From the NCBI GenBank assembly GCA_046154185.1, contig JBJXGE010000070.1:186001-250000 (forward strand): a stretch of DNA of 64,000 bases, given 5' to 3'. Each line of letters begins with the position of its first letter. The stretch's first letter is position 1. The notes under the pieces were generated by a model, which had not been told where the DNA came from, did not search any database, and saw only the letters and a program-made list of their open reading frames with translations. The stretch is from JBJXGE01 sp046154185 (lineage in GTDB: Bacteria; Planctomycetota; UBA8108; UBA1146; JAJFFE01). A program made the position numbers and the translations under genes. Of this stretch, positions 37,385-46,446 are shown piece after piece.

Positions 37385-37514
37385 CCGCTCTGCCCTCGCT
37401 TCTCTCACGCCCACGTCGAAAAAATCGAATGAACGCTGTTCCCGGCGCGTTTCAGTTTGTAAATTCGTCCGCCGCGTCCCACGGCATTTTTACTCCAAGT
37501 GACTGGAGCGACTG

Positions 37515-39182
37515 CTGGCCACTCTATCCGCTGCGACTCGCACCGACGCACCCGAAATCGAAACAAGAACGCATGGCGGTACGCATCGCTTCGTCAGCGC
37601 CTGCGCCGTCGGGGTCTTTACGCTCCTCCTGCTGCGACTTTGCACGCTCGATGTACTGCCGCTCATCGATCGCACCGAAGGCCGCTACTTTGTCATGGCC
37701 CTCGAGATGCACCGCAGCGGCGACTACGTCACGCCACAGTTTTGGGAGCGTGGCGAGTTCACGCCGTTCCTCGGCAAACCGCCGCTCGCGTTGTGGCTCG
37801 AGGCCGGCGCCTTCGCGCTCTTCGGCGTGAGCGAAGCCGCGGCCCGCTTGCCGTCGTTCCTCGCGGGACTCGCCATGATCGCGCTCGTCTATGCACTCGC
37901 ACGCCGACACTATGGCGCGGAAGTCGCCTGGCTCGCCGCGTTGATCATGACGACGAGCGTGTTGTTTCAAACGCTTTTCTGCGCGGTCATCATGGATGTC
38001 TTCGCCGCCCTGTGTGCGACCGGCATCGTGGTGTCGTTTGCGCGTGCGGGCGAACCGACGCGTACGCCTTGGCGACACTTCTTTTTCGCTTGGCTCGGAC
38101 TCGGCATGTTGGCGAAAGGACCCATCGTCATCGTATTGAGTCTCGGTCCAATTCTCGCGTGGTGCTTGTGGCAACACGAGTGGCGCCGACTCCGAGAATT
38201 GCCGTGGGTCACCGGTAGCCTGCTTGCGAGCGCGATTTTTCTGCCGTGGTACATTTGCGCCGAGCGCGCGAATCCGGGCTTTCTCCAGTATTTTTTCGTG
38301 CACGAGCATCTCGGGCGCTTCCTCTTGAGCGATTACGGTGATCGTTATGGCACGGGCCACGAGGTTCCGTACGGCAGCATTTGCGTATACTTGCTGGCCG
38401 CGCTCGTACCGTGGACTTTGCTTCTTTCGCACAAGGGTTTTCTCGCGTCCGTGCGCGCGCGCGGCTGGCCGCGCGGCGCCGAGCTGTTGATGTTGCTCTG
38501 GGGACTCGCGCCGGTGGCGTTTTTCATCCCGTCACGCAATGTCCTGCCGACTTACTTATTGCCGGGGCTCGGCGGCCTCGCGATTTGGCTCGCGCGCGCG
38601 CTGGTCGCCGCCATCGAGGAGCGACGGCTTCGCGCGCCGGGGCTCGCGCTCGTGGCGGCGCCGCAACTCAGCATACTCGTGGCAGCGATCGTCGCGCTCA
38701 TCTGGTTTCGTGCGAGTGCCGTGTGGGTCGGCGCTGCCGTCGTCGTCGCTGCCTGTTCGGTGCGATACATCGTCGTCGCCGTGCGGCGCGACTCGTGCGC
38801 GCTCCTCTTCGCGAGTTCGGCGCTCGCGATGGCGGCGGGATTGTTGTTCGCGTGGCCCGCGTTCGGGCTCATCGTCGAACGCGACAACTCCACGCGCGCC
38901 GCGATGCAACTGGCGCTCGACCAACTCGGGGATTCGCGTGGCCAAGTCATCGTCACGTTTCGCGGCTACGACTCGATGGGTTACTACGGGCAAGATCGCC
39001 TGCAATTCGTCGCCGGGCTCGAACCGCACGTGCTCGAACCCGCGTTGACGAACGCGACGCGCGACGTCTACATCATCAAGGAGAGTTCCATCGTCGTGCT
39101 GAGCGCCGACGTGCGCGCGCGCATCGAGCGCGTCGGTCGCGTCGGCCGTTTGTGTGTTTATCGCGAGGTCGCGGGCCCTTAG
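37515..39182 (+). CDS. GT39-type (ArnT/PMT-like) membrane glycosyltransferase; probable CTG start
   Basis: Predicted 555 residues. The first ATG in frame is at 37695, but that start would remove TM1 and the catalytic loop. The frame is open from the TGA at 37500-37502, and this upstream part codes for FVSACAVGVFTLLLLRLCTL (TM1) and DRTEGRYFVMALEMHRSGDY, the D-x-x-E-x-R-Y signature of GT-C enzymes. No ATG, GTG or TTG occurs in it, so I place the start at the CTG at 37515, which has GGAG 6 nt upstream; CTG 37503 is the alternative. About twelve membrane segments follow, with PPLALWLEAGAFALFG and KGPIVIVLSLGPILA. It should transfer a sugar from a polyprenyl-phosphate donor to lipid A or a surface glycan. 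It ends 4 nt inside the convergent tag gene. Confidence 0.72.
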   Translation: MATLSAATRTDAPEIETRTHGGTHRFVSACAVGVFTLLLLRLCTLDVLPLIDRTEGRYFVMALEMHRSGDYVTPQFWERGEFTPFLGKPPLALWLEAGAFALFGVSEAAARLPSFLAGLAMIALVYALARRHYGAEVAWLAALIMTTSVLFQTLFCAVIMDVFAALCATGIVVSFARAGEPTRTPWRHFFFAWLGLGMLAKGPIVIVLSLGPILAWCLWQHEWRRLRELPWVTGSLLASAIFLPWYICAERANPGFLQYFFVHEHLGRFLLSDYGDRYGTGHEVPYGSICVYLLAALVPWTLLLSHKGFLASVRARGWPRGAELLMLLWGLAPVAFFIPSRNVLPTYLLPGLGGLAIWLARALVAAIEERRLRAPGLALVAAPQLSILVAAIVALIWFRASAVWVGAAVVVAACSVRYIVVAVRRDSCALLFASSALAMAAGLLFAWPAFGLIVERDNSTRAAMQLALDQLGDSRGQVIVTFRGYDSMGYYGQDRLQFVAGLEPHVLEPALTNATRDVYIIKESSIVVLSADVRARIERVGRVGRLCVYREVAGP

Positions 39183-39796
39183 CCGCGCGCAGGTTCGCGA
39201 TGCGCGCAGCCCTCGATATGGTCGTTCACCAAACCCATCGCTTGCATGAACGCATAGACAGTCGTCGGACCGACGAACGACCAACCGCGGCGCTTGAGAT
39301 CTTTGCTGAGCGCCCGAGATTCGTTCGTTTCGCTCAACGTCGCGAGCACATCCCACGTCAAGCGCGGCGGCCGCTCGCTCGCCGGCGGTTCGAAGCTCCA
39401 AAAATACTGCGCAAGCGAGCCGCGCTCCGTCACCAGTTCGAGCGCGCGACGCGCGTTGTTGATCGTCGATTCGATTTTGCCGCGATGGCGAACGATACCG
39501 GCGTCGCCGAGGAGCCGTGTGACACTGCGCGCGTTGAAGCGCGCGACCGAAGCGATCTCAAAATTACTAAACGCGCGCCGAAAATTTTCGCGCTTGCGCA
39601 AAATCGTGAGCCAACTCAGTCCCGATTGAAATCCTTCGAGGCAGATTTTCTCGAACAAGCGCCGATCCTCGGAAACCGGCCGACCCCATTCCGCATCGTG
39701 ATATTGCGCGTAGATCGGGTCACTCGCGCACCACCCACAACGCGCGATGCCGCGGTCGTCGCGCCACAGACCGTCAACCACTTGGGCCTTCGCCAT
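39179..39796 (-). CDS. tag: DNA-3-methyladenine glycosylase I
   Basis: 205 residues from the ATG at 39796, preceded by a purine-rich GAGAGAGAG; the frame runs to 39847 but the family starts near here. The Tag zinc site is intact: RCGWCASDPIYAQYHDAEWG (first Cys and His ligands with the conserved YHDxEWG), and the C-terminal LVNDHIEGCAHRE (final His and Cys). FEKICLEGFQSGLSWLTILRKRENFRRAF carries the family's F-E-x-L-x-L-E-x-x-Q-A-G-L-S-W pattern. The enzyme excises 3-methyladenine from alkylated DNA. Length fits the family (187-210). Its stop overlaps the GT39 stop, so the two are convergent. Confidence 0.92.
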   Translation of the reverse strand: MAKAQVVDGLWRDDRGIARCGWCASDPIYAQYHDAEWGRPVSEDRRLFEKICLEGFQSGLSWLTILRKRENFRRAFSNFEIASVARFNARSVTRLLGDAGIVRHRGKIESTINNARRALELVTERGSLAQYFWSFEPPASERPPRLTWDVLATLSETNESRALSKDLKRRGWSFVGPTTVYAFMQAMGLVNDHIEGCAHREPARG

Positions 39797-39871
39797 CCAT
39801 CGCTCTCTCTCGTTCGCCGTGTCCGGCCGCTCGACTTGCATTAGCATCGCGCGACGCTATTCTCGAACGCC

Positions 39872-40876
39872 ATGACGAATGACGAGATCCGCCTCGGCGT
39901 GACACGAATAGCATGCGCGCGCCGCGTACTGCTCGCCGCGAGTGAGGCGCTCGACTATGGCGCGAACCAATTGGATACGCGCTTCAGCGAAGTCGTCGGA
40001 ACGATCCTCGCGCTTAAGGGCAAGGTCGTACTCACGGGCGTCGGCAAGTCCGGAATCATCGCGCGCAAGATTGCCGCCACGCTCGCGTCGACCGGCACCG
40101 CGGCGATTTTCCTACATTCCGTCGAAGCCGTCATGGGCGATCTCGGCATCTTGAGCCGCGACGATCTGCTCATCGCCATCTCGGCGAGCGGAGAAACCAG
40201 CGAAGTCGTCAACGTCGTGATCGCGGCAGCGCGCCTTGGCACACCGGCGGTCGCCATGACGCGCAATTCTGAATCGACGCTCGCGCGCGAATGCCGCTAT
40301 CTGCTGCCAATTCACGTGGAGCGCGAGGCTGGCACGCTCGGCCTCGCGCCGACGACGAGCACGACAGTGACGCTCGCGCTCGGTGATGCGCTGGCGATCG
40401 CGCTCAAGGAGGAACGCGGCTTCACGCGCGAACAGTTCGCGGGATTTCATCCCGGTGGCAATCTAGGCCGGCGACTCGCGCTCAAGGTCGCCGACATCAT
40501 GCGAACTGGCGAACGCGTGCCGATCGTGACCGAAGACGCGCCGCTCGCCGCGGCGCTCCCGAAGATGAGCGGACGCGACGCGCTCGGGTCCGTGCTCGTG
40601 ACGGACGCGACCGGGGTGATGACGGGAATCTTCACGGACGGTGACCTGCGCCGCTTGCTGGAAAAAGGCGTGCGACCGCGGTTGCTCGAGCAGGCCGTTG
40701 CGGGTTTCATGATCCGCGCGCCGAAGACGGTCGACGCCGACGCGATGGCGTCGGAGGCGCTGCGCATTATGGAAGCGCACGCGATCACGGTTTTGCCGAT
40801 CGTCGACACCCGCGGCGCGCCGATCGGGATTATTCAGCTCCATGATATTCTCGGTCGCGGCAAACTCGTGCTGTGA
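39872..40876 (+). CDS. kdsD: KpsF/GutQ family D-arabinose-5-phosphate isomerase
   Basis: 334 residues, ATG start. An N-terminal SIS domain (VVLTGVGKSGIIARKIAATLASTG, FLHSVEAVMGDLGIL, AISASGETSEVVNVV, ILP-type IHVEREAGTLGLAPTTSTT) is followed by two CBS domains (~205-330: MRTGERVPIVTEDAPLAAAL, MIRAPKTVDADAMASEA). The GVGKSG, SASGET and LAPTTSTT motifs are the family markers. It converts ribulose-5-P to arabinose-5-P for Kdo, a core sugar of lipopolysaccharide. The presence of this gene is my main evidence for an LPS-bearing outer membrane. No kdsA, kdsB or lpt genes are nearby. Confidence 0.92.
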   Translation: MTNDEIRLGVTRIACARRVLLAASEALDYGANQLDTRFSEVVGTILALKGKVVLTGVGKSGIIARKIAATLASTGTAAIFLHSVEAVMGDLGILSRDDLLIAISASGETSEVVNVVIAAARLGTPAVAMTRNSESTLARECRYLLPIHVEREAGTLGLAPTTSTTVTLALGDALAIALKEERGFTREQFAGFHPGGNLGRRLALKVADIMRTGERVPIVTEDAPLAAALPKMSGRDALGSVLVTDATGVMTGIFTDGDLRRLLEKGVRPRLLEQAVAGFMIRAPKTVDADAMASEALRIMEAHAITVLPIVDTRGAPIGIIQLHDILGRGKLVL

Positions 40877-41123
40877 CGCGCGACGACCACAAGTGCGCGC
40901 CTCTAGCTGAACGAATTGAGCGGCGCGCGTTGCCGTGGTCGCGACGCGCGACGCCGCCGCGACACGGTCTAAACTCGCCATGAATCTCTCGTTAAACGCG
41001 GTGGCCGTGGCCGGGCCAGCCGCGGCTTCCACGTTTGGCACCGCGAATGCATGGAGCGTCGTCAACGCGAGAAAGTGGCGCGTACGGCGCCAGCAGTCAG
41101 GCAAACTTGCGAAAGGAAACACC

Positions 41124-41468
41124 ATGGCACGCAGCGGCGGACGACTCGGAAAAATGTTCGTGGCCCTTCTCATCTTCGGCGCGCTCATCGTCGGCGCGAT
41201 CGAGTTCGCGCATAGCGATTTCGTGTTGAACTCGAAAACCTACGAGCTGGTCGGTTACGGCGAGGTCTCGCGCGAACAGGTCGGCGACGAAACGCACGTG
41301 CTCAAGCAAAAACGCATGTGCTGCCTGCCCGGCGATGCGGCGGTGGTCTTTGTTCAAAATAGCTCCGGCCGCACAATCGCTCGGCACGCTGCGCCGCTCG
41401 AACGCTGTGGGACCAGAACTGACGCGTGCGTTCAGACGGTGGATGCCGTCGAAGCGAGAGGTTTCTAG
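41124..41468 (+). CDS. Small membrane-anchored protein of unknown function
   Basis: 114 residues from the ATG at 41124, preceded by GAAAGGAAACACC; the frame is open to 40935 but without another ribosome site. One N-terminal transmembrane segment (MFVALLIFGALIVGAIEFA) is followed by ~85 extracytoplasmic residues, with a Cys pair (KRMCCLPGDAAVVFVQN) and two later cysteines (ERCGTRTDACVQT) that could form disulfides. I do not recognise a family. The 247-nt gap upstream to kdsD holds nothing I can name. Downstream the YqeY gene converges. Confidence 0.6.
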   Translation: MARSGGRLGKMFVALLIFGALIVGAIEFAHSDFVLNSKTYELVGYGEVSREQVGDETHVLKQKRMCCLPGDAAVVFVQNSSGRTIARHAAPLERCGTRTDACVQTVDAVEARGF

Positions 41469-41492
41469 GCCGCCGACGGGCTCGCGCAGCGA

Positions 41493-41945
41493 TTAGCCGA
41501 GCATCTTTTTGACCTTCGCGCTCACCGCGCCCATATCGGCGCGGCCCTGCGCTTTGGGCCGCAAGACCGCCATCACCTGAGCCATGTCTTTCATGCTTTT
41601 CGCGCCGACTTCCTGGATAGCGGCGGCGACGAGACGATCGATCTCGGCGTCGCCGAGCGCGACTGGCATGAATTCTTGGATGATTGCGATTTCCGCGAGT
41701 TCCTTATCGGCAAGGTCCTGGCGCGCGGCGCTTTGGTACTGAGTGATGGACTCGCGCCGTTGCTTGATCATCTTGTCGAGCGCGGCGAGCACCTGCTCGT
41801 CCGACATCGTGATGCGCTCGTCGACTTCCTTTTGCTTGATCGCCGCGAGCATCATGCGCAGCGTAACGAGGCGGTCTTTCTGTTGCGCCTTGAGCGACTC
41901 CTTGACGCTCGCGTTGATGCGGTCTTTGAGGCTTTCGTTCGCCAC
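41493..41945 (-). CDS. GatB/YqeY domain protein
   Basis: 150 residues from the GTG at 41945, preceded by GAGGG 5 nt upstream, which gives the usual YqeY length of ~149; the frame extends to 42032 without a better start. It is helical and matches YqeY throughout: ESLKDRINASVKESLKAQQK, RLVTLRMMLAAIKQKEVDER, KMIKQRRESITQYQSAARQDLADKE, IQEFMPVALGDAEID and AQVMAVLRPKAQGRADMGAVS (the family GxxDxxxxS-type end). The domain is the tRNA-binding tail found in GatB; stand-alone YqeY has no agreed function. Confidence 0.9.
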   Translation of the reverse strand: MANESLKDRINASVKESLKAQQKDRLVTLRMMLAAIKQKEVDERITMSDEQVLAALDKMIKQRRESITQYQSAARQDLADKELAEIAIIQEFMPVALGDAEIDRLVAAAIQEVGAKSMKDMAQVMAVLRPKAQGRADMGAVSAKVKKMLG

Positions 41946-42217
41946 CGGTTCCCTCTTCTCTTCGTTTCGCGAAATCGCGGCAAACTCCGCGGTCGGCCAA
42001 GGCTTGTGCGGGGTCGAATGATAGCCGGACACCGGCGCCGCGGCACGCCCCGCTCGCCCCGGGTGTCGCCAAGTATGTGCCCCGTGCCCGCCGACTCGGG
42101 CTTGTCAGCGCTGACTCAGGTCGCTATCTTGGTGCGCTTTGCATGATCGGGTGAGGATCGAAAATCACACTGTTCCAGCCCGCGTGCGACCGCGCGTGAG
42201 AGAGCCCGAGGAGCGCC

Positions 42218-42355
42218 ATGAAGATCTACATTCGGAAGTCCAACATCAAGCGCCGCAAGCAAGGCTTTCGCGCGCGAATGAAAACCAACGGCGGCCGCCG
42301 TCAGATCAATCGCCGTCGCCGGGCCGGAAGTAAGAAGCTGACCGCTTGGAATTGA
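42218..42355 (+). CDS. rpmH: 50S ribosomal protein bL34
   Basis: 45 residues, so easily missed. ATG with GAGGAG 5-6 nt upstream. The protein begins MKIYIRKSNIKRRKQGFRAR and continues with MKTNGGRRQINRRRRAGSKK to LTAWN. It shows the bL34 pattern S-x-x-KRRxxxGFRARMxTxxGRxxxxRRRxxGxxxLT. It binds the large ribosomal subunit rRNA. In most bacteria rpmH sits next to rnpA, yidC and dnaA; here it stands alone between the YqeY gene and a repeat cluster, with no rnpA recognisable downstream. The N-terminal IYIRKSN is slightly longer than usual. Confidence 0.88.
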   Translation: MKIYIRKSNIKRRKQGFRARMKTNGGRRQINRRRRAGSKKLTAWN

Positions 42356-42362
42356 AGTGAGA

Positions 42363-42379
42363 ACAGGCGCTGCGCCTGT
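42363..42379 (+). terminator. Short hairpin after rpmH
   Basis: ACAGGCG (42363-42369) pairs with CGCCTGT (42373-42379) around the loop CTG, starting 7 nt after the rpmH stop. There is no T-run, so termination is uncertain. The same word-CTG-reverse-word design recurs in other hairpins of the window. Confidence 0.35.
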
Positions 42380-42414
42380 GAAGACTCCTCGATTGCGAGC
42401 GACGCCGCCACCCC

Positions 42415-42838
42415 GCGTCGCACCCTTTCAGGATGCGGCCGATTATTTTCCTACCCTGGGCTGATCAATCGCGCCCCTGCAGGGCTTCGGTTGAGTACGT
42501 GCGACGTCGCCGCGCGTGCACAGTTGACTTAATAAACTTCGTGTATTTCGGCATGCGGTTACGGCGGGCATATGAATGACTCCTACGCGACGCATTACCC
42601 TGCGCAACGCACTCTGCTTGACGCTTTGGCTTCGCGATGTTCTCCAGCGACTCGATACTTCCTCGTGCGCGTCGAGATGTCGCGCGCGTTCAACTGAAGC
42701 CTTGCAGGGGCGCGATTCATCAGCCATTCTGCCAGGAGCGGCGAAGCCCCGGGGAATTCGCAACAACGGGATGCAGCCTGAAAGGCTGCGACGCCGTGCC
42801 GCACCTTTCAAAGGTGCGGCCGATTTTTGCAAGACCCC
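42415..42838. repeat. Intergenic palindromic repeat cluster 3 (two inverted copies)
   Basis: This covers most of the 552-nt gap 42356-42907. The copy at ~42417-42515 reads in the plus sense (GTCGCACCCTTTCAGGATGC, then CCTGGGCTGATCAATCGC and CTGCAGGGCTTCGGTTGAG). The copy at ~42690-42838 begins in the opposite sense (CAACTGAAGCCTTGCAGGGG, GCGCGATTCATCAGCC), passes GCAGCCTGAAAGGCTGC and ends with a plus-sense GCACCTTTCAAAGGTGCGGC. The two face each other across ~175 nt of unique sequence. Nothing else is seen in the gap. Confidence 0.75.
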
Positions 42839-42907
42839 ATTTTTTTCTCACACGCGCGGGAGAAAAGATTCAGCTGCGGCGCCGAGAGCTGCGCACTCTC
42901 CAGTTCG

Positions 42908-45900
42908 TCACTTCACTTCGACGAACCACTCGCGCGCATCCCAGAGCAGGTTCTTTTCATCGCGCAAGACCCAGGGCGTCGGGTCGTGGGCTTCGACCCG
43001 GATTCGATACCAGCCGGCGCGCAGGCCGCGCGCGCGGAATTCGACGCACTCGACGAGCTTGCCCTCGCCGTCGAAGACGCGATAGGTGCGCTCTAACAGT
43101 TCGCCTTTGCGGGTTTCGAGGACGACGGTCTTACCCTCGGGTTCCGTGTCGGGCAGCGGCGGATTGGTCCCGAGTTCGAGCACATACCAACGCACCTCGA
43201 GGTCGTGAGTGGCGGGCCGCTTTGGCCACACTTTGAAGATTTGCCGCTCTGCATCCGTGACCGCGACGCGCGCCGACTCCGGCTCGAAGCGATCGATGGG
43301 GCGCACGTGGCGATAGATTTCGAGCACCATCACTTCCATGCACACAACGCAAAACCGCGCCCCGGCATCGCGCATCTTGCAACCCGACTGCGGGCGCCAA
43401 ACATTGAAAGGCACGCGATCGCCGCCCTCGAACACGGACACCTTCGAATTGTTCCACCACTTCGCTTCACCGGCCTCGATCCAATAATGCCAGAGCGCAT
43501 GCTTGAGCACGTCTTCGCGGTCCGACCCCGCCATGAGATTTGGCGGCAGCGTCTCGGTTGGAATGCCGGCGGCGCGCTTCTTCGGGATCGTTCGTTTGGG
43601 GTCCGAACTCGGATCGCTGTCGTACTCGTCACGCAGCGCCCCGAACGAATGCCCGAACTCGTGTCCAACGGGCAGTAGTCCGCCAGCCGACAAACAAGAC
43701 ACCCCCCCACCGCCGGTCGCGACGCTCGCGTCACACTTCCCAATCACGATCGCCTGCCGATCCGCGCCGCGCTCGCCGAGTCGATCGAGCAACGCCATCA
43801 CTTTGCCGTTGTCGACCGTGAAAACGCCCCATTCGACTTTGCCATCGAGCGCGCTATCGATCTTCACATCGCCGGGGATCTTGTCGCAGCCGCGTTCGCG
43901 CGAGCCGAGTTGCACCGCATAAAAATTGAAGTAGCTCTGGTACTCCTTGTAGGGTTCCTCATTGAGAAACAGTTTCAGGCAGCGGTTCGCGTCGACGAGG
44001 AACGCGGCTTGATATTCGTCCTCAACGGGATAACCCTCGCCGAGGAGCGCGACGTCGATCGAATTAGCCGGTGGACCATTCGCGAGCAGCGTCTCCTCGC
44101 GCAACAGCGGATCGAGGAGTAGCCGTCGCGCCTCGGCGGCGGCTTCCGCATCGGTAGAAACCGAAATCTCGCGCAACATGTCGTGCGCCAGTTCGAACGA
44201 GCCGCCTTTCCGCAGATCGAGCGCGTGCTCGATGTAGGCCGACAGTTTCTTGGCGAGCTTCTGCTTCTTGATGAGCTCAGCAAACGCGCGCGCCTCTTCC
44301 CGCTCTCGGCGCGTGCGCTCGACGTCCGCGCTCTTCTCGGCCGGCGTCACGAGTCGCCCTTTGTGTTCGACGAAGCCGGATTCCGGCACGGGTATACCGC
44401 GCAAGCGCGCGACGAGCGATGCCGCCAGCTCTTTGCCTTGCGCGCGATTGTGCAGCCGAACGAGCGCGGCCTCCGCGCCGCCGACATTGCCGATGCGCAG
44501 ATTGAAGAGTGCGAGCCCGAGTAATCCATCGCGGCTGAAGACTACCGCATGAAAAAGCTGCGACTGAGTCAGCGGCGCGAGCTTTCGCCAGCTTTTGATT
44601 TCGCGATAGGGATGTCCCTCGATCTGCAACTCAAACTCGACTTCGGTCTCCGTCGAGCGAAGCAGTTTGCCGGATTGCGTGACGACTTCCTTGGCGGCGC
44701 TGCCTTCGAGAAAGTCGGCGAACATCTTCTGCATGTAAAAGGAATCGACGAGTCCTTCAAAGGCGCGCAAACGCAACTCGGCCGGCGGGTCGAGCGCCAA
44801 CAATTTGTAGTAGATGGCTTCGAGGTCGCGAAACCGACACTCGGCGAGCGCGATGTCGAGATCCTCGAGCACGCGATCGACCGACTCATCGCGTGCGCCA
44901 CGCGCAATCGCGGCGCGCTCGGAGAGCCCGCTCTCGACGTAACGCGGTAGCGCTTCCGCGTACACGGACGTACCGCCGAAACTCGCGGCCGTGTTCGCAA
45001 GCGTGCGTACGGCGGCCGCGGCATCGCCGGCCTCGATGAGCGTACTCAAGTTGCGCTCGAGTTCATGAAACTCACGACGCGCGCGTTGGTCGATGTCCGA
45101 CGAGCGCGTCGACCAATGCGCTTTCAGCTCGGGGTCCGCGGCACTCGCCGCGAGAAATCGACTCGCCGCGAGCGCGGCGCCGTAATGCCCGCGCGCGAGC
45201 CATTCCGTCAGCGCGCTCTCGGCCGCCGCGCGCTCTTCAGTCACGAGGAATTGGCGCACGCCGCTGAGCATGACGCGCAGCCGTTCCGCTTCTCTGGCGG
45301 CGGTCGTCCCCGGGTAAGCGTTCGCGATTGCGGCAGCGCGTTCGATGAGTTCCCAACCAAGGACGCCCTGCACGGCGTCGCGCCCCAAGATCTTGAGGTC
45401 GGCGGTCGCCGCCGCTTCGCCGAGGTCAAGCATGCTCGCATCGGGGCTCGCGCTGTCGAGTTCGACGCCGGAATCTCCATTCCGCGGCGCGCGTCCGTCG
45501 ACGAGCGTCGGCGGCGCAGCAATACTTGCAGCCGTGTTCGTTGGCAACTCCACTGGCGATTGCACGGACTCGAAGAGCCGCTCTTCGATGATGTAGACGT
45601 AGCACAGGCCACCAAGCGTCGCGAAGAGCGCGAGCGGGAGCGCGATCGCAATCACTGCGTTGACGGGCGCGGCGCGATACGTCGCAGCGGGCGCGCGCGC
45701 CGGCAGCGCTTGGGTCGGGGAACGCGGCGCCAAACTCGCCGCATCGAATCGCTCGATGAGTTCGCTTGTGTCGATCGCTTCGCGCGGCGCGGCGGTGAGT
45801 GGATCGGGCGACACCGCGGCAGTGGCGGCGGATTCGTCACGCGGAGCCGAACTGAGATCGAACTCCTGCGACGCGACCGCCGGCTTCGAGACCGACAGTT

Positions 45901-46237
45901 CCGAGACCGACGCCGCACTTCGCACTCCGACGACGAGCAACGCGGTGCCGATCCGAATTTCATCGCCCGGCGTCAACGCGTGACGCTGGATCGACGCGCC
46001 ATTCAGCAACGTGCCGTTCGCCGAATCTTGATCGACGAGGGTCAGTCGACCCTCGTGCTGCACGATCTCGGCGTGATGACGCGAGGCTTTCGCGGTCGTG
46101 AGAAAAATATCGCAATCGTCGGCGCGGCCCATGGTGAGCGGACGCCGCCCGTCGAAACTGTAGACGAACGCGCGGTCGCCATCGCTGACTTGAATATCGA
46201 CAGGCAAGTCGAACACGGGCGATCGAGAAGAACTCAC
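42908..46237 (-). CDS. FHA domain - transmembrane - M64-type metallopeptidase fusion
   Basis: 1109 residues with a GTG start (GGAG ~10 nt upstream). Residues ~15-105 are an FHA phosphothreonine-binding domain (PLTMGRADDCDIFLTTAKASRHHAEI, VDQDSANGTLLNG). After a Pro/Ala-rich linker, one transmembrane segment lies near 200 (VNAVIAIALPLALFATLGGLCYVYII). Residues ~300-700 are helical, with TPR-like pieces. The zinc-peptidase domain is at ~780-1020: HEFGHSFGALRDEYD with HEFGH at 859-863 and the Asp at 870, the HExxHxxGxxxD pattern of the M64 (IgA peptidase) family, preceded by GGGVSCLSAGGLLPVG. The last ~90 residues are a beta domain. Orientation suggests FHA in the cytosol and the peptidase outside, so a phospho-signal could control proteolysis (inference). 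Confidence 0.82.
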   Translation of the reverse strand: MSSSRSPVFDLPVDIQVSDGDRAFVYSFDGRRPLTMGRADDCDIFLTTAKASRHHAEIVQHEGRLTLVDQDSANGTLLNGASIQRHALTPGDEIRIGTALLVVGVRSAASVSELSVSKPAVASQEFDLSSAPRDESAATAAVSPDPLTAAPREAIDTSELIERFDAASLAPRSPTQALPARAPAATYRAAPVNAVIAIALPLALFATLGGLCYVYIIEERLFESVQSPVELPTNTAASIAAPPTLVDGRAPRNGDSGVELDSASPDASMLDLGEAAATADLKILGRDAVQGVLGWELIERAAAIANAYPGTTAAREAERLRVMLSGVRQFLVTEERAAAESALTEWLARGHYGAALAASRFLAASAADPELKAHWSTRSSDIDQRARREFHELERNLSTLIEAGDAAAAVRTLANTAASFGGTSVYAEALPRYVESGLSERAAIARGARDESVDRVLEDLDIALAECRFRDLEAIYYKLLALDPPAELRLRAFEGLVDSFYMQKMFADFLEGSAAKEVVTQSGKLLRSTETEVEFELQIEGHPYREIKSWRKLAPLTQSQLFHAVVFSRDGLLGLALFNLRIGNVGGAEAALVRLHNRAQGKELAASLVARLRGIPVPESGFVEHKGRLVTPAEKSADVERTRREREEARAFAELIKKQKLAKKLSAYIEHALDLRKGGSFELAHDMLREISVSTDAEAAAEARRLLLDPLLREETLLANGPPANSIDVALLGEGYPVEDEYQAAFLVDANRCLKLFLNEEPYKEYQSYFNFYAVQLGSRERGCDKIPGDVKIDSALDGKVEWGVFTVDNGKVMALLDRLGERGADRQAIVIGKCDASVATGGGGVSCLSAGGLLPVGHEFGHSFGALRDEYDSDPSSDPKRTIPKKRAAGIPTETLPPNLMAGSDREDVLKHALWHYWIEAGEAKWWNNSKVSVFEGGDRVPFNVWRPQSGCKMRDAGARFCVVCMEVMVLEIYRHVRPIDRFEPESARVAVTDAERQIFKVWPKRPATHDLEVRWYVLELGTNPPLPDTEPEGKTVVLETRKGELLERTYRVFDGEGKLVECVEFRARGLRAGWYRIRVEAHDPTPWVLRDEKNLLWDAREWFVEVK

Positions 46238-46446
46238 GTCAGCGGTACTCCGATGGAATTGTCACCGCGCGGCGCGCGGCTCACATACGCATGGGGCGAA
46301 AGAGTAAACCGCGCGCACCCTTTAGTACAGTAAGCGCGGCGCGTTCGCGTCAAAAACCCGACCCAGGTTGTGACAGCCGACGCATTGATGGAAGATTGCG
46401 GCAGTGTCGATTCATGCGAAATCGGTGCCGGCGATAGAAATGCTCC

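Noticed and set aside
37500..37502. In-frame TGA ahead of the GT39 gene as a possible selenocysteine codon
   Set aside because: It lies before the protein begins; upstream sequence is not coding in that frame and no redox motif is near.
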